Assembly (NCBI RefSeq): GCF_001746415.1
Contig: NZ_MEHJ01000001.1
Location: 248,001 to 312,000, forward strand
DNA: 64,000 nt
Source of the DNA: Streptomyces agglomeratus
Lineage (GTDB): Bacteria > Actinomycetota > Actinomycetes > Streptomycetales > Streptomycetaceae
Direction: 5' to 3'
Part shown: piece by piece, positions 13,201 through 25,331 of the stretch
Layout: each line of letters opens with the position of its first letter
Position numbering within the stretch: the stretch's first letter is position 1
The notes under the pieces: generated by a model
The model's input: the letters and a program-made list of their open reading frames with translations, nothing else
Databases searched by the model: none
Told to the model about the DNA's origin: nothing
Made by a program: the position numbers and the translations under genes

Positions 13201-16200
13201 TGCATCAACGCTGCCCGCGCCGACACCAACCTCGCCGCATCCCCGAGCGACAACACACCCGCCACATGCGCAGCCGCGATCTCACCCACCGAATGACCAG
13301 CCACATAATCCGGCCGCACACCCCACGACTCCAGCAACCGAAACAGCGCCACCTCCACCGCGAAAAGCGCGGGCTGAGCGCACCCCGTTTGATGCAGGCT
13401 CTCGGCATCGATGTCGACCGGTGCCTCCAGACGCGCACACACCTCGTCGTACGCATCGGCGAAGGCGGGGAACGCCTCATACAACTCACGCCCCATACCG
13501 ATCCGCTGCGAACCCTGACCCGAGAACAGAAAACCGACCTTGCCCTCGGAGCGGGCTCGTCCCAGCGTCACGTTCGCCGCCGGTTGACCAGCGGCGAGGG
13601 CGGTGAGGGTTTGCCGGAGCTTGTCCGAGCCCTCCGCCAGGAGCACCGCTCGGTCCTCGAACGTCTCGCGGGAGGCCAGGGAGAGGCCGATGTCGGAAGC
13701 CGTCCAGCCGTCGTTCGCGTCGAGGTGGCCGGCCAGCCGGGCCGCCTGGGCACGCAGCGCCGGCTCGCCCTTGCCCGACAGCACCCACGGCACGAGCGCG
13801 CCGGAGTCGGGCGTGTGAGGCAACTCCGTCGTGGCGGGGGCCTGTTCGATGATGGTGTGGGCGTTGGTGCCGCTGACACCGAAGGACGAGATCGCGGCAC
13901 GGCGCGGACGGTCCGACTCGGGCCAGTCGACGGCCTCGGTCAGCAACCGGACGTCACCGGCCGACCAGTCCACGTGCGGCGTCGGCTCATCGACGTGCAG
14001 GGTTCGCGGGAGCACTCCGTGGCGCATCGCCATGACCATCTTGATCACACCGGCGACGCCCGCGGCGGCCTGCGTGTGACCGATGTTGGACTTCAACGAG
14101 CCGAGCAGGAGCGGCCGTTCACGCTCTTGTCCATAGGTCGCGAGGAGCGCCTGCGCCTCGATCGGGTCACCCAGCCTCGTGCCCGTACCGTGCGCCTCGA
14201 CGACATCCACATCGCCCGGAGCGAACCCGGCGGAGGCCAGGGCCTGGCGGATGACCCGCTGCTGCGCCGGGCCGTTCGGCGCGGTCAGGCCATTGGACGC
14301 CCCGTCCTGGTTCACGGCGCTGCCCCGTACCACCGCCAACACCTGGTGCCCGTTGCGGAGGGCGTCGGACAGCCGCTCCACCAGGAGCATGCCGACGCCC
14401 TCGCCCAGCCGGTGCCGTCGGCCCCGGCGGCGAACGGCTTGCACCGTCCATCAGGGGCCAGCCCGCGCTGGCGGCTGAACTCCACGAAAACGCTCGGACT
14501 GGCCATGACGGTGACGCCGCCGGCCAGCGCCATCGTGCTCTCGCCGTTGCGCAGCGACTGGATGGCCAGGTGCAGGGCGACCAGGGACGACGAGCACGCC
14601 GTGTCGATCGTGACGGCGGGCCCTTCGAGTCCGAAGGTGTAGGCCACCCGGCCGGAGACGACGCTCGACGCGCCGCCGACGAGCCGGTGTCCTTCGACGC
14701 CTTCCGGCGCGCGGCGCACATCGGCTCCGTAGCCCTGGTAGGCCATGCCGACGAAGACGCCGGTCCGGCTGCCGCGCAGCTGCGCGGGGGCGATCCCGGC
14801 CCGCTCGAAGGCCTCCCACGAGGCCTCCAGCAGCAGGCGCTGCTGCGGGTCCATCGCCAGGGCCTCACGCGGGGAGATCCCGAAGAAGCCGGCGTCGAAG
14901 TCGGTGGCGCCATAAAGGAAGCCGCCGTCGCGCGCGTACGTCTTGCCGGGGCGGTCGGGGTCGGGGTCGTAGAGGGCCTCGACGTCCCAGCCGCGGTTCG
15001 ACGGGAACGCGGAGACGGCGTCGCCGCCGGACGTCACCAGGTCCCACAGCGCCTCGGGCGAGTCGACGCCGCCGGGCAGGTGGCAGCTCATCGCCACGAT
15101 GGCGATGGGCTCGTCGTCGGCGGCCGCGTGCCGCTCCTGCTCCACGGCGGCCTTCGATCCGAGCAGCTCGCTCTGCAGGAAGCGGGCGAGCGCCGTGGCG
15201 TTGGGGTGGTCGAAGACCAGCGTGGGCGGCAGCGCGAGACCGGTCGCCGTGTTCACCTTGTTGCGGAGTTCGACGGCGGTCAGGGAGTCGAAGCCCAGGT
15301 CCTTGAACGCCCGGTCGGGCTCGACCTCCGCCGCCGAGGAGTGGCCCAGGACGGCCGCGACGTGCGCGCGGACCAGGTCGATCAGTCTCTCCGTGCGCTC
15401 GGCCTCCGGCAGTCCGGCGAGCCGGGCCGCCAGGGGCGCGGCGCCGGTGGCGGCGCCGGCCGGTGCGGCGGTGCCGGCGCGGCGCACCTCGGGCAACTCG
15501 GACAGCAGGGCGCTCGGGCGGCCGAGGGTGAACGGTCCGATGAACCGTTCCCAGTCGATGTCGGCCACGACGACCGCGGTGTCGTCGCAGTCCAGGGCGC
15601 GCTGGACCGCGGTCACGGCGAGTGCGGCGGGCAGGGTGACGACGCCGCGGCGGCGCAGGTACTCCTCGTCGGCGTCGGTGACCATGCCGCCGTCGGCCCA
15701 CGGGCCCCAGGCGATCGCGGTGGCGGCCAGGCCCCGGGCCCTCCGCCGGGCGGCGAGCCCGTCGAGGAAGGCGTTGCCGGCCGCGTAGGCGGCCTGGTGG
15801 CCGCTGCCCCACACGCCGGCGATCGAGGAGAACATGACGAAGGCGTCGAGCTCGCGGTCGCCGAGCAGTTCGTCCAGGTGTGCGGCGCCGTGGGCCTTCG
15901 CCGCCACCGTGCGGGCGAAGTCGGCCGGTGTCAGCTCGTCGAAGGGGGCTAACTGTCCCACGCCCGCGGCGTGGAAGACGGAGGTGAACGTGTGCTCGGC
16001 GAGCAGCGCCGCCACCGCGTCGCGGTCGGCGACATCGCACACGGCGAGGGTGACGCGCGCTCCCAGCTCCTCCAGTTCGTCCTTGAGGCGGGTTGCACCG
16101 GGAGCGTCGGCGCCGCGGCGGCCGGTGAGCACGAGGTGTTCGGCACCGGCACCGGCGAGCCAGCGGGCCACGTGTCCGCCCAGCGCACCCGTACCACCGG

Positions 16201-19200
16201 TGATCAGCACCGTGCCGCGCGGCGACCACGGCCGGCCGGCGCCGCTTCGGGCGTGGGCGAGCCGGGCGGTGAACACGCCGGTGGCGCGGACGGCGACCTG
16301 GTCCTCCTGGCCATCGGCGGCGCCGGCTCCCTGGCTCAGTACGGCGGCGATACGGCCGGCGGCGCGCTCGTCGACGGCCGCTGGCAGGTCGATCAGGCCA
16401 CCCCAGCGCCGGGCGTGCTCCAGGGCCAGGGCACGGCCGAGGCCCCACACCTGGTTCTGCACCGCGCTGAGCGGTGCGTCGTCGGAGCGGCCGGTGGCGG
16501 CCGCTCCGCGGGTGGCGCACCACAGCGGCGCGTCGATGCCCGCGTCGCCAAGTGCCTGGGCCAGGGCCACGGTCTGCGCGAAGCCCTGGGAGAGCGCGGG
16601 GTGTTCGGGCGAGGCGGTCTCGTCGGTCGCGAGCAGGGACAGGACGCCGTCGAGCGATCCGGCTTCGCCCGCGACCCGGGTCAGCTCGTCGGTCAGGGAC
16701 GCGCGGTCGGCGTCGGCGCCGACCGTCAGCGGGATCAGGTACGCGCCGCGTCCGGCCAGGGCCGCGCGGACCGTGCCGGCCCACTCGTCGCCCTCGGGTG
16801 CGGCGAACAGCCATGTGCTGCCGGACAGGTCGCCTGCGGACAGGCCGTTCAGCGGTTGCCAGGCCAGTTGGTAGCGCCAGCCGTCCACGACGGACTGCTC
16901 GCGCCGCCGACTCCGCCAGGCCGACAACTTCGGCACTACGACGTTTAGTTCCTCGGGACTCAGCCCCAGCGTGGCGGCGAGGGACTGGGCGTCCTCGCGC
17001 TCGACGCTCGCCCAGAACTCGGCGTCGACCGCGTCCACGGCGGCCGTCTCGGCCTCGGGGGCATCGAGCCAGTAGCGCTGCTGCTGGAAGGCGTAGGTGG
17101 GCAGGTCGACACGCCGGGCGCCCGGGAAGAAGGCGTGCCAGTCCACTTCGGCACCGCTGACGTGCAACTCGGCGAGCGCGGTCACGACGGCCTGCCGCTC
17201 GGGACGGTCGGCCCGGAGCACGGGAATGGTGACGATGTCGTCCGCACAGCCCTGCGCCATGCCGCTCAGCACACCGCCGGGACCGATCTCCACGAACGTG
17301 CTCACACCCAGATCGCCCAGAGTCTCAATGCCGTCGGCAAAGCGCACCGCCTCACGCACGTGCCGCACCCAGTACTCGGGCGTGTACGCCTCAACCAGGC
17401 GACCGGTGAGGTTCGAGACCACCGGGATCCGCGGCTCGTCGAAAGCCAGACCGCGAACGACCTGCGCGAACTCCTCCAGCATCGGATCCATCAACGGCGA
17501 ATGGAACGCGTGACTGACCTTCAGACGGGATGTCCTACGACCCTGTGCAGCGAACACCTCGGCGATCTCCAACACGACATCCTCGGCACCGGAGACCACA
17601 ACGGACCGAGGCCCGTTGACCGCAGCGATGCCGACGCCGTCGGTCAGGTGCGGCAGCACCTCGTCCTCGGCCGCCTGCACCGCCACCATCGCACCACCAA
17701 CGGGCAGCGCCTGCATCAACGCGGCACGCGCCGACACCAACCTCGCCGCATCCCCGAGCGACAACACACCCGCCACATGCGCAGCCGCGATCTCACCCAC
17801 CGAATGACCAGCCACATAATCCGGCCGCACACCCCACGACTCCAGCAACCGAAACAGCGCCACCTCCACCGCGAACAACGCCGGCTGCGTGCAACCCGTC
17901 TGGTTCAACTCCTCCGCGTCCGCGTCAAGCGTGACGTCGAGATGGGCGCGGATCTCGTCGTAGGCAGCGGCGAACACCGGGAAGGCGTCATAGAGTCCGC
18001 GGCCCATACCGACCCGCTGCGAACCCTGACCCGAGAACAGGAACCCGGTCTTGTCGCCGAGGCGGGCCGCGTTGTGGACCACGGCCGCGGACGGGGCGCC
18101 GGACGCCAACGCCCTTACACCCTCCGTGAGTTCCTCCAAGCTCTCGCCGACGACGGCCGCCCTGCGGTCCCAGGCGGTGCGTGTCGTGGCGAGGGAGAAG
18201 CCGATGTCGGCCGGGGCGCTCCCGGGGCCGCTCCGGCCGTCCTCCAGGAAGGAGAGCAGGCGCTCCGCCTGGGCACGCAGTGCCGCGTCGCTCTTCGCCG
18301 AGAGCACCCACGGCAGCGCCGAGTCGGCCGGGGCCCCGGCCTGCTCGGCGGCGGGCTCCTCGTCGAGGGCCGGGGCCTGTTCGATGATCGTGTGCGCATT
18401 GGTGCCGCTGACGCCGAAGGAAGAGACGGCGGCGCGGCGGGGGTGGTCCGACTCGGGCCACCGGACGGCCTCGGTCAGGAGCTTGACGCCGCCCGCCGAC
18501 CAGTCGACCTGAGCGGTCGGCTCGTCCACGTGCAGCGTCTGTGGCAGGACGCCGTTGCGGATGGCCATCACCATCTTGATCACACCGGCGACACCCGCGG
18601 CGGCCTGCGTGTGACCGATGTTGGACTTGATGGATCCCAGCCACAGCGGCCGGTCGCCCGAGTGCTCCTGACCGTACGTGGCGAGCAGTGCCTCCACCTC
18701 GATCGGGTCGCCGAGGGTGGTGGCCGTGCCGTGCGCCTCGACCGCGTCGACCTGGGAGGCGGTCAGGCGCGCGTTCTCCAGCGCCTGCCGGATCACACGC
18801 TCCTGCGACGGGCCGTTCGGGGCCGTGAGGCCGTTGGAGGCGCCGTCCTGGTTGACGGCGCTGCCGCGGATGACGGCGAGCACGTCGTGGCCGAGCCGGC
18901 GGGCGTCGGACAACCGCTCCAGCAGGAGCACGCCGACGCCTTCCGACATGCCCGTGCCGTCGGCGGTCGAGGAGAACGCGCGGCAGCGGCCGTCGGACGA
19001 CAGGCCGCGCTGGGCACTGAACGCGATGAAGGTGTTCGGCGTGGCCATCACGGTCACGCCGCCGGCCAGGGCGAGCGAGCACTCGCCGCGGCGCAGCGCC
19101 TGGGCGGCCAGGTGGAGCGCCACCAGCGAGGACGAGCAGGCCGTGTCGACGGTGACCGCCGGGCCTTCGAGACCGAGGGCGTAGGAGATGCGACCGGACA

Positions 19201-19753
19201 CCACGGCGGCGGTGTTCGCGGTGACGAGGTGGGCCTCGATGTCACTGTCGCCCTGCCGCTGGAGGTAGGCGTGGTCCTGGCCGTTGGTGCCGACGAACAC
19301 GCCGGCCCGGGTGCCGCGTGCGGTGACGGGGTCGATGCCCGCGCGTTCGAGGGCCTCCCAGGACGTCTGTAGGAGCAGCCGCTGCTGCGGGTCCATGACC
19401 AGTGCCTCGCGGGGGGAGATCCCGAAGAACGCGGGGTCGAACTCGCCGGCGTCGTGGAGGAAGCCGCCCTCGCGCACGTATATGCGGCCCGTCCGTCCGG
19501 GCTCGGGGTCGTAGACCGTGTCCAGGTCCCAGCCGCGGTCGGTGGGGAACTCGGACACTCCATCACCGCCCGAGACGACCAGTTGCCACAGGTCTTCGGG
19601 CGAGCCGACGCCGCCCGGGTAGCGGCAGGCCATTCCGACGACGGCGATGGGCTCGGTGTCCTTCGCCTCCAGCTCACCCAGCTGCCTGCGGGTCTGGCGC
19701 AGGTCCACCATCACGCGCTTGAGGTAATCCCTGAGCTTGTCGTCGTTCGACAT
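1272..19753 (-). CDS. pteA4: Type I polyketide synthase, modules 8-11 (four KS-AT-KR-ACP modules; one frameshift)
   Basis: About 6160 residues if one missing base near 14403 is restored. As sequenced it splits into an N-terminal frame (19753 to 14312) and a C-terminal frame (open from about 14444 to 1272). It has an N-terminal docking helix ([11 protein letters not shown]), four modules of identical type, and a C-terminal docking segment ending [16 protein letters not shown] active-site cysteines (DTACSSS) lie near residues 205, 1718, 3219 and 4760. All four ATs have GHSVGE and HAFHS, the malonyl-CoA signature. All four ketoreductases have the Ser-Tyr-Asn active site and an A-type Trp, and lack the LDD motif. 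Each KR is preceded by the FW.SVERED element found in KR-only modules. The start has GAGGA 8 bp upstream and a 34-bp gap to the previous gene. The protein would build the polyol part of the chain. Confidence 0.92.
1480..5987 (-). other. Module 11: KS-AT-KR-ACP
   Basis: KS Cys is near 5470. The AT is malonyl-type (GHSVGE near 4170, HAFHS near 3870). The KR has no LDD, Trp in GVWGGGGQ and YSAAN, so it is A-type. ACP Ser is near 1652. A docking tail of about 70 residues follows. It gives the C7 hydroxyl in the filipin model. Confidence 0.85.
4711..5360. repeat. KS block of module 11, matching module 9 (13840-14488)
   Basis: Intact-frame partner of the module 9 block; it reads ccctcggcccag where module 9 reads ccctcgcccag. 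Confidence 0.75.
5988..10610 (-). other. Module 10: KS-AT-KR-ACP
   Basis: KS Cys is near 10092. The AT (GHSVGE near 8737, HAFHS near 8440) is malonyl-type but its N-terminal half diverges from its sisters and resembles the loading AT (RPLRDVAF). The KR has no LDD, Trp in GVWGSGHQ and YAAAN, so it is A-type. ACP Ser is near 6167. It gives the C9 hydroxyl in the filipin model. Confidence 0.85.
10611..15115 (-). other. Module 9: KS-AT-KR-ACP (KS frameshifted)
   Basis: KS Cys is near 14597; one G is missing near 14403, inside the KS, compared with the near-identical DNA at 5275. The AT is malonyl-type (GHSVGE near 13297, HAFHS near 12998). The KR has no LDD, Trp in GIWGGAGQ and YSAAN, so it is A-type. 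ACP Ser is near 10787, with TAVELCNK instead of the usual VELRN. It gives the C11 hydroxyl in the filipin model. Confidence 0.83.
13840..14488. repeat. KS block of module 9, matching module 11 (4711-5360), one base shorter
   Basis: About 650 bp of KS DNA equal to 4711-5360. The only difference I noticed is a missing g near 14403 that breaks the pteA4 frame. The first part also matches module 6 (about 29458-29710). Confidence 0.75.
15116..19753 (-). other. Module 8: KS-AT-KR-ACP
   Basis: KS Cys is near 19137; its C-terminal half ([21 protein letters not shown]) differs from the sister KSs. The AT is malonyl-type (GHSVGE near 17806). The KR has TGGTGALG near 16210, no LDD, Trp in GVWGSGHQ and YAAGN, hence A-type with Gln at the position that separates A1 from A2. 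ACP Ser is near 15290. It gives the C13 hydroxyl in the filipin model. Confidence 0.85.
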
Positions 19754-19787
19754 GTTTTACGTCCTCGGTAGCAGTGCGTGAGATGGG

Positions 19788-22700
19788 TCAGTGGGACCCG
19801 AGCTCTTGGTCGATGAGGTCGAACATCTCGTCGTCGGTGGCGGCGTCGATCCGGTCCAGGTCGATGTCGCGGTCGGTGCCGGGGCCGGCGTCGGCGGTGT
19901 TCGCCGCGGCGTCCTGATGGGTGTCCGTCCACTTCCAGAGCAGCGCCTTGAGCCGGGCGGTGACCTTGTCTCGCACCGCGTCCTGTGGGGCGAGCGCGGC
20001 GAGCTGCGCCTCCAGCCGGTCCAGTTCGGCGAGCACGGGCGGGGCCTCGGCTGTGAGGTCGAGCACCAGGTCCTTGTGGAGGAGCCGGGCGATCGCGACG
20101 GGGTTGGGGTGGTCGAAGACAAGGGTGGGTTTGAGCCGGAGCCCGGTCGCGACCTTGAGCCGGTTGCGCAGTTCCACGGCGGTCAGGGAGTCGAAGCCGA
20201 TGTCCTTGAAGGCCGTGGTGGGCTCGATGCGGGCAGCGGTGGCGTGGCCGAGGGCGGCTGCCGCCTGATGGCGCACCAGGTCCAGCAGGACCTTCTCCTG
20301 GTCGGCCTCCGGTATTCCGGCGAGGCGGCGGGCCAGGACGGGGGTCCGTGCGGCCGCGGTCTCGCCGGCCGCGGCGCCGGTGTCGCCGACGAGGCCGCGG
20401 AGGACGGCGGGCAGCATGCCGGCGCGGGCCATGGCGCGCAGTCCTGGAACGTCCAGCTGGGCCGGCACGATCACCGGCCGGTCCACGGTGAGGGCGGCGT
20501 CGAACAGGGCCAGCCCCTCCGCCGGGGTGAAGGGCACGACTCCGGCCCGCCCCATCCGGTTGCGGTCGGCGTTGGTGATCCGGTCGCCCATGCCGCCGTT
20601 GTCCGTCCACAGGCCCCATGCCAGCGAGGTGCCGGGCAGGCCCGCGGCCCGGCGCTGCCGCGCCAGCCCGTCCAGGAAGGCGTTCGCAGCGGCGTAGCTC
20701 GCCGCGCCGGCGCTGCCCAGGATTCCGGCCAGGGAGGAGAAGAGCACGAACGCGGAGAGGTCCAGGTCCCGGGTCAGCTCGTGCAGGTGCAGCGCCCCGT
20801 CGGCCTTCGGCCGCAGCACGGAGTCCAGGCGCTCCGCGGTCAGGGCGGTGACCACGCCGTCGTCCAGGGCCGCCGCCGCGTGCACCACGGCCACGAGCGG
20901 GTGCTCGGCCGGGACCGAGGCCAGCAGTTCCGCGAGGGCGTCCCGGTCCCCGATGTCACAGGCGGCCACGTCGACGTGCGCGCCCAGTTCGGAGAGGGCG
21001 GCTACGAGTTCGCCGATGCCTTCGGCCGCGGGGCCCCGTCGGCTGGTCAGCAGCAGCCTCCGTGCGCCGCGTTCGGCGACGAGGTGCCGCGCGAGCGACC
21101 GTCCGAGGCCACCGGTCGCGCCGGTGAGCAGCACGGTCCCCTCGGGGTCCCACGCGTGACCGGTGGGCTCCTCGGGCGGGGTGATCCGGGCGAGGCGCGG
21201 CACGTACAGCTTTCCGTCGCGCACCGCGGCCTGCGGTTCGTCCAGAGCGGCGAGGGCCGCGGCCAGCGCCGGGTCGAGGCCGCCCTTCGTGACCGTGCCG
21301 CCGTTCGTGACCGAGTCGTCCGCGTCGACGAGCAGGAGCCGGTCCGGGTGCTCGGTCTGGGCCGACTTCACCAGACCGGAGACCGCGACGTGCGCGAGGT
21401 CCGGAGCTGTGCCGTCCGGCTCGACGGCTCCGCGCGTCATCACGACGAGCCGAGCGTCGGAGAACCGCTCGTCGGCGACCCACTCCTGGACGGCCGACAG
21501 CACATCGGCCAGCAGCCCGCGCGTCGCGGCGGCGGCATCGCCCTCGCTCGGGGCGCAGGGCAGGAGGACGTGGGCAGGCGTGGCCGCGCCGCCGTCGACC
21601 GCCTTGCGGAGCCCGTCGATGTCGGAGTGGGAACCCTCGTCGCCCAGGACCGCCCACGCGGCTTTGGGAGCGGTGGCGGGTGCGGGGGCGAAAGCCGCGG
21701 TGTGCTCGACCCAGTCGACCTCGAACATCCGGTCCTGGTGCGCCACGCGCGAGGCCAGCACCTGCTGCGGGGACATCGACCGTGTCCGGACGGACGCGAC
21801 CGAGGCGACGGGAGAGCCGTCGGCGTCGGACAGTTCGATCGCCACCGCGTCGTCGGCGGCGGGCCGGATGCGTATGCGTACGGCCCCGGGCCCCGGAGCG
21901 TGCACGGAGATGCCGCTCCAGGCGTGGGGCATGAGCACCTTGCCGGGGTCTTCGGCGCGGCTCGACGCCAGCATGTCGAGGGCGGCGTCCAGCAGTACGG
22001 GGTGCAGGGCGTAGCGGTCCGCCCGGTCCCGCTCCGCGACGGTCAGTACGGCCTCGGCGTACAGCTCGTCCCCGGCGCGCCAGGCGGCGCGCAGACCCGG
22101 ACGGCCCTCAATGTCGACGGGTTCGGCACCCGTCGGCGGCCACATCGTCATGTCGAACTCCGGCGCCGGAGCGTTCCGGGTGAGCTCTCCGGTGACGTGG
22201 CAGACCCAGGGCTCGCCGGTGCCGTCGGCAGCGCGTCGGCTGAAGACGCGCACGGAGCGCCGGTCGGGATCGTCGCCCGCACCGACCTGCACCTGGACGC
22301 GTACGGCGCTCTGTTCGGCCAGGACCAGCGGGGCGTCCACGTCCAGCTGTTCCAGGTGCGAGAACCCGGTCTGCCGTCCCGCGGACAGGGCGAGCTCCAC
22401 GAACGCGGCGACCGGGAGCACCGGCACGCCGCCGACCGTGTGTTCCGCGGTCCAGGGCAGGTCGGCCGGGGACAGCCGACCGGTGAACAGCACGTCCCGC
22501 GTACCGGCGGTCTCAACCACCGCGCCGAGCAGGGCGTGGCCGGAGGAGTCCAGGCCCGCCGAGGAGACGTCGAACGCGGCCGTGCCTTCGAGCCAGTAGC
22601 GCTCGCGCTGGAAGGCGTACGTGGGCAGGTCGACGTGCCGGGCGCCGGGGAACAGCCCCTGCCAGTCCGGGGAGACACCGTGCGCGTGCACCTGCCCGAG

Positions 22701-25298
22701 GGCGAGGGTGAGCGCCTGGGGTTCGGGGGCGTCGGTACGCAGGGCGGGAACAGTGACGATGTCCGCGTCGTCGAGGCAGCCCTGGGCGAGGGCGCTCAGC
22801 ACGCCGCCGGGGCCGATCTCCACGAACGTGCTCACGCCCAGCTCGTGCAAGGTCCGCACACCGTCGGCGAAGCGGACCGCCTCACGGACGTGCCGGACCC
22901 AGTACTCGGGCGTGTACGGCTCGGCCAGTCGGCCGGTGAGGTTCGAGACCACCGGGATCCGCGGCTCGTCGAAAGCCAGACCGCGAACGACCTCCGCGAA
23001 CTCCTCCAGCATCGGATCCATCAACGGCGAATGGAACGCGTGACTGACCTTCAGACGGGACGTCTTACGACCCTGCTCCCGGAAGGCCTCACCGATGGCG
23101 ACGACCGCGTCCTCCGCACCGGAAACCACGACCGACCGAGGCCCGTTGATCGCCGCGACGCCGACCTCGTCGGTCAGGTAGGGCAGTACCTCGTCCTCGG
23201 TGGCCTGGACCGCCACCATCGCCCCGCCGACGGGCAGGGCCTGCATCAACGCTGCCCGCGCCGACACCAACCTCGCCGCATCCCCGAGCGACAACACACC
23301 CGCCACGTGCACGGCCGCGATCTCACCCACCGAATGACCAGCCACATAATCCGGCCGCACACCCCACGACTCGAGGAGACGGAACAACGCCACCTCGACG
23401 GCGAACAAAGCGGGCTGCGTCGAACCCGTCTGATTCAACTCCTCCGAGTCGACATCGACCGGCGCATCCAGAAGCGCGCACACCTCGTCGTACGCCGCCG
23501 CGAACACCGGGTACGCCGCATACAGCTCGCACCCCATCCCCAGCCGCTGCGAACCCTGACCCGAGAACAAGAACCCGACCTTGCCCCGGTCGGCACCGGC
23601 GCGCCCCGTCACCACCTGTGCCGCGGGCTCGCCCGCCGCGAGGGCGGTCAGCCCCGCGCGCAGCTCTGCCCCGTACGCGCCGACGACCGCCGCCCGGTGC
23701 TCCAGCGCCGAGCGGGTGGCCGCCAGCGAGAACCCCACGTCGGCCGGGGACGCGGCCGCGAGGTCCACGGACGACAGCAGTCGTTGTGCCTGCTCCCGCA
23801 GCGCCTCCCCGGTCTTCGCGGAGAGTACCCACGGCACCACCGTGGTCCGGGCCCGCAGCAGTTCCTCGGCCGCGCCCTCGCCTTCGGTCCTGTCGCCGAC
23901 CGGGTCCTCCGCCTCCGGTTCGGGCGCCTGCTCAACGATGACGTGCGCGTTGGTGCCGCTGATCCCGAACGACGAGATCCCGGCCCGGCGTGGGTGGTCG
24001 GTCTCCGGCCACGCGATCGCCTCGGTCAGCAGCTCGACCGAGCCGGCCGACCAGTCGACCTGCGGGGTCGGCCGGTCCACGTGGAGCGTCTTCGGCAGCA
24101 CGCCGTGCTGCATCGCCAGCACCATCTTCATCACGCCGGCGACGCCCGCCGCGGCCTGTGTGTGGCCGATGTTGGACTTCAGCGAGCCGAGCAGGAGCGG
24201 TCGTTCGCGCTCTTGTCCATAGGTCGCCAGCAGTGCCTGCGCCTCGATCGGGTCGCCGAGGTTCGTGCCCGTGCCGTGTGCTTCGACGGCGTCGACCTCC
24301 TCGGCGGACAGCCGGGCGCCGGCCAGCGCTTCGAGGATCACGCGCTGCTGGGAGGGGCCGTTGGGCGCGGTCAGGCCGTTGGACGCGCCGTCCTGGTTGA
24401 CGGCGCTGCTCCGGACGACGGCGAGCACCTTGTGGCCGAGCCGGCGGGCGTCCCGCAGCCGCTCCACGAGCACCAGGCCGACGCCTTCGGACCAGGACGC
24501 GCCGTCCGCGGCCGCCGCGAAGGACTTGCAGCGGCCGTCGGGGGCGAGTCCACGCTGGCGGCTGAACTCGACGAAGGCGCTCGGGCCCGCCATGACCGTC
24601 ACGCCGCCGGCGAGCGCCATGGAGCACTCGCCGCTCCGCAGCGCCTGCACGGCGAGGTGCAGGGCGACGAGCGAGGACGAGCAGGCGGTGTCGACGGTGA
24701 CCGCGGGGCCCTCGAACCCGAAGGTGTAGGCGATGCGCCCGGAGGCGACGCTGCCGGAGTTGCCGGTGCTCATCAGCCCCTCGACCCCCTCGGGGAGGAC
24801 TCCGGGCGTGAAGCCGTAGTCGTGGTACATCAGGCCGGCGAAAACACCGGTGCGGCTGCCCTTGAGGCCGGCGGGGTCGATGCCCGCGTGCTCGAAGGCC
24901 TCCCAGGCGGTCTCCATCAGCAGCCGCTGCTGCGGGTCCATGGCCAGTGCCTCACGCGGCGAGATCCCGAAGAAGTCCGCGTCGAAGTCCGCCGCGTCGT
25001 GCAGGAAGCCGCCGTGCCGGGTGTAGACCTTGCCGGGCTGCTCGGGGTCGGGGTCGTAGAGCGCGTCGACGTCCCAGCCGCGGTCCTCGGGGAACTGCGA
25101 AATGGCGTCTTCGCCCTCGGCCAGCAGCCGCCACAGCTCCTCGGGGGAGCCGACGCCGCCGGGAAACCGGCAGCTCATGCCCACAATGGCGATCGGCTCC
25201 TGGTCGCGGGCCTCCAGCTCGCGCACGCGCCGCCGGACCTGGCGCAGGTCCGTGGTGGCCCGCTTGAGGTAGTCCCGGAGCTTGTCCTCGTTCATCAT
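19788..25298 (-). CDS. pteA3: Type I polyketide synthase, module 7 (KS-AT-vestigial DH-KR-ACP)
   Basis: A single-module protein of 1836 residues, uninterrupted. It has an N-terminal docking helix ([11 protein letters not shown]), a KS with Cys near residue 203, a malonyl-type AT (GHSVGE near 653, HAFHS), a DH region from about 930, a KR ([11 protein letters not shown] near 1388, with LDD) and an ACP Ser in GFDSL near 1701. The C-terminal docking tail ends [15 protein letters not shown]. The DH keeps [10 protein letters not shown] and [10 protein letters not shown] but lacks about 16 residues spanning the conserved YGPxF motif, so it is probably dead and the module should leave a hydroxyl. No enoylreductase is present. 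The protein sits at the switch from polyene-forming to polyol-forming modules. Two adjacent ATG codons (25298 and 25295) give MM at the start; a GGGGG run about 12 bp upstream is the only ribosome-binding candidate. Gaps to its neighbours are 33 and 34 bp. Confidence 0.93.
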   Translation of the reverse strand: MMNEDKLRDYLKRATTDLRQVRRRVRELEARDQEPIAIVGMSCRFPGGVGSPEELWRLLAEGEDAISQFPEDRGWDVDALYDPDPEQPGKVYTRHGGFLHDAADFDADFFGISPREALAMDPQQRLLMETAWEAFEHAGIDPAGLKGSRTGVFAGLMYHDYGFTPGVLPEGVEGLMSTGNSGSVASGRIAYTFGFEGPAVTVDTACSSSLVALHLAVQALRSGECSMALAGGVTVMAGPSAFVEFSRQRGLAPDGRCKSFAAAADGASWSEGVGLVLVERLRDARRLGHKVLAVVRSSAVNQDGASNGLTAPNGPSQQRVILEALAGARLSAEEVDAVEAHGTGTNLGDPIEAQALLATYGQERERPLLLGSLKSNIGHTQAAAGVAGVMKMVLAMQHGVLPKTLHVDRPTPQVDWSAGSVELLTEAIAWPETDHPRRAGISSFGISGTNAHVIVEQAPEPEAEDPVGDRTEGEGAAEELLRARTTVVPWVLSAKTGEALREQAQRLLSSVDLAAASPADVGFSLAATRSALEHRAAVVGAYGAELRAGLTALAAGEPAAQVVTGRAGADRGKVGFLFSGQGSQRLGMGCELYAAYPVFAAAYDEVCALLDAPVDVDSEELNQTGSTQPALFAVEVALFRLLESWGVRPDYVAGHSVGEIAAVHVAGVLSLGDAARLVSARAALMQALPVGGAMVAVQATEDEVLPYLTDEVGVAAINGPRSVVVSGAEDAVVAIGEAFREQGRKTSRLKVSHAFHSPLMDPMLEEFAEVVRGLAFDEPRIPVVSNLTGRLAEPYTPEYWVRHVREAVRFADGVRTLHELGVSTFVEIGPGGVLSALAQGCLDDADIVTVPALRTDAPEPQALTLALGQVHAHGVSPDWQGLFPGARHVDLPTYAFQRERYWLEGTAAFDVSSAGLDSSGHALLGAVVETAGTRDVLFTGRLSPADLPWTAEHTVGGVPVLPVAAFVELALSAGRQTGFSHLEQLDVDAPLVLAEQSAVRVQVQVGAGDDPDRRSVRVFSRRAADGTGEPWVCHVTGELTRNAPAPEFDMTMWPPTGAEPVDIEGRPGLRAAWRAGDELYAEAVLTVAERDRADRYALHPVLLDAALDMLASSRAEDPGKVLMPHAWSGISVHAPGPGAVRIRIRPAADDAVAIELSDADGSPVASVASVRTRSMSPQQVLASRVAHQDRMFEVDWVEHTAAFAPAPATAPKAAWAVLGDEGSHSDIDGLRKAVDGGAATPAHVLLPCAPSEGDAAAATRGLLADVLSAVQEWVADERFSDARLVVMTRGAVEPDGTAPDLAHVAVSGLVKSAQTEHPDRLLLVDADDSVTNGGTVTKGGLDPALAAALAALDEPQAAVRDGKLYVPRLARITPPEEPTGHAWDPEGTVLLTGATGGLGRSLARHLVAERGARRLLLTSRRGPAAEGIGELVAALSELGAHVDVAACDIGDRDALAELLASVPAEHPLVAVVHAAAALDDGVVTALTAERLDSVLRPKADGALHLHELTRDLDLSAFVLFSSLAGILGSAGAASYAAANAFLDGLARQRRAAGLPGTSLAWGLWTDNGGMGDRITNADRNRMGRAGVVPFTPAEGLALFDAALTVDRPVIVPAQLDVPGLRAMARAGMLPAVLRGLVGDTGAAAGETAAARTPVLARRLAGIPEADQEKVLLDLVRHQAAAALGHATAARIEPTTAFKDIGFDSLTAVELRNRLKVATGLRLKPTLVFDHPNPVAIARLLHKDLVLDLTAEAPPVLAELDRLEAQLAALAPQDAVRDKVTARLKALLWKWTDTHQDAAANTADAGPGTDRDIDLDRIDAATDDEMFDLIDQELGSH
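20030..25298 (-). other. Module 7: KS-AT-(vestigial DH)-KR-ACP
   Basis: Compared with module 6, the DH lacks the stretch between VDIEG and GLRAAW, about 16 residues including FYDRLAxLGLxYGPxF (junction near 22100). The His motif [10 protein letters not shown] and the Asp motif [10 protein letters not shown] remain. The KR keeps LDD and YAAAN. ACP Ser is near 20195. The predicted outcome is reduction without dehydration, leaving a hydroxyl at filipin C15. Confidence 0.85.
22811..23505. repeat. AT block of module 7, matching module 4 (39088-39781)
   Basis: Intact-frame partner of the module 4 block; it reads ccgccgacggg at 23224-23234 where module 4 reads ccgccgcggg. Confidence 0.75.
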
Positions 25299-25331
25299 CG
25301 GTGTCGCCCGCCCCCTTTTGACCTGCGCAGT

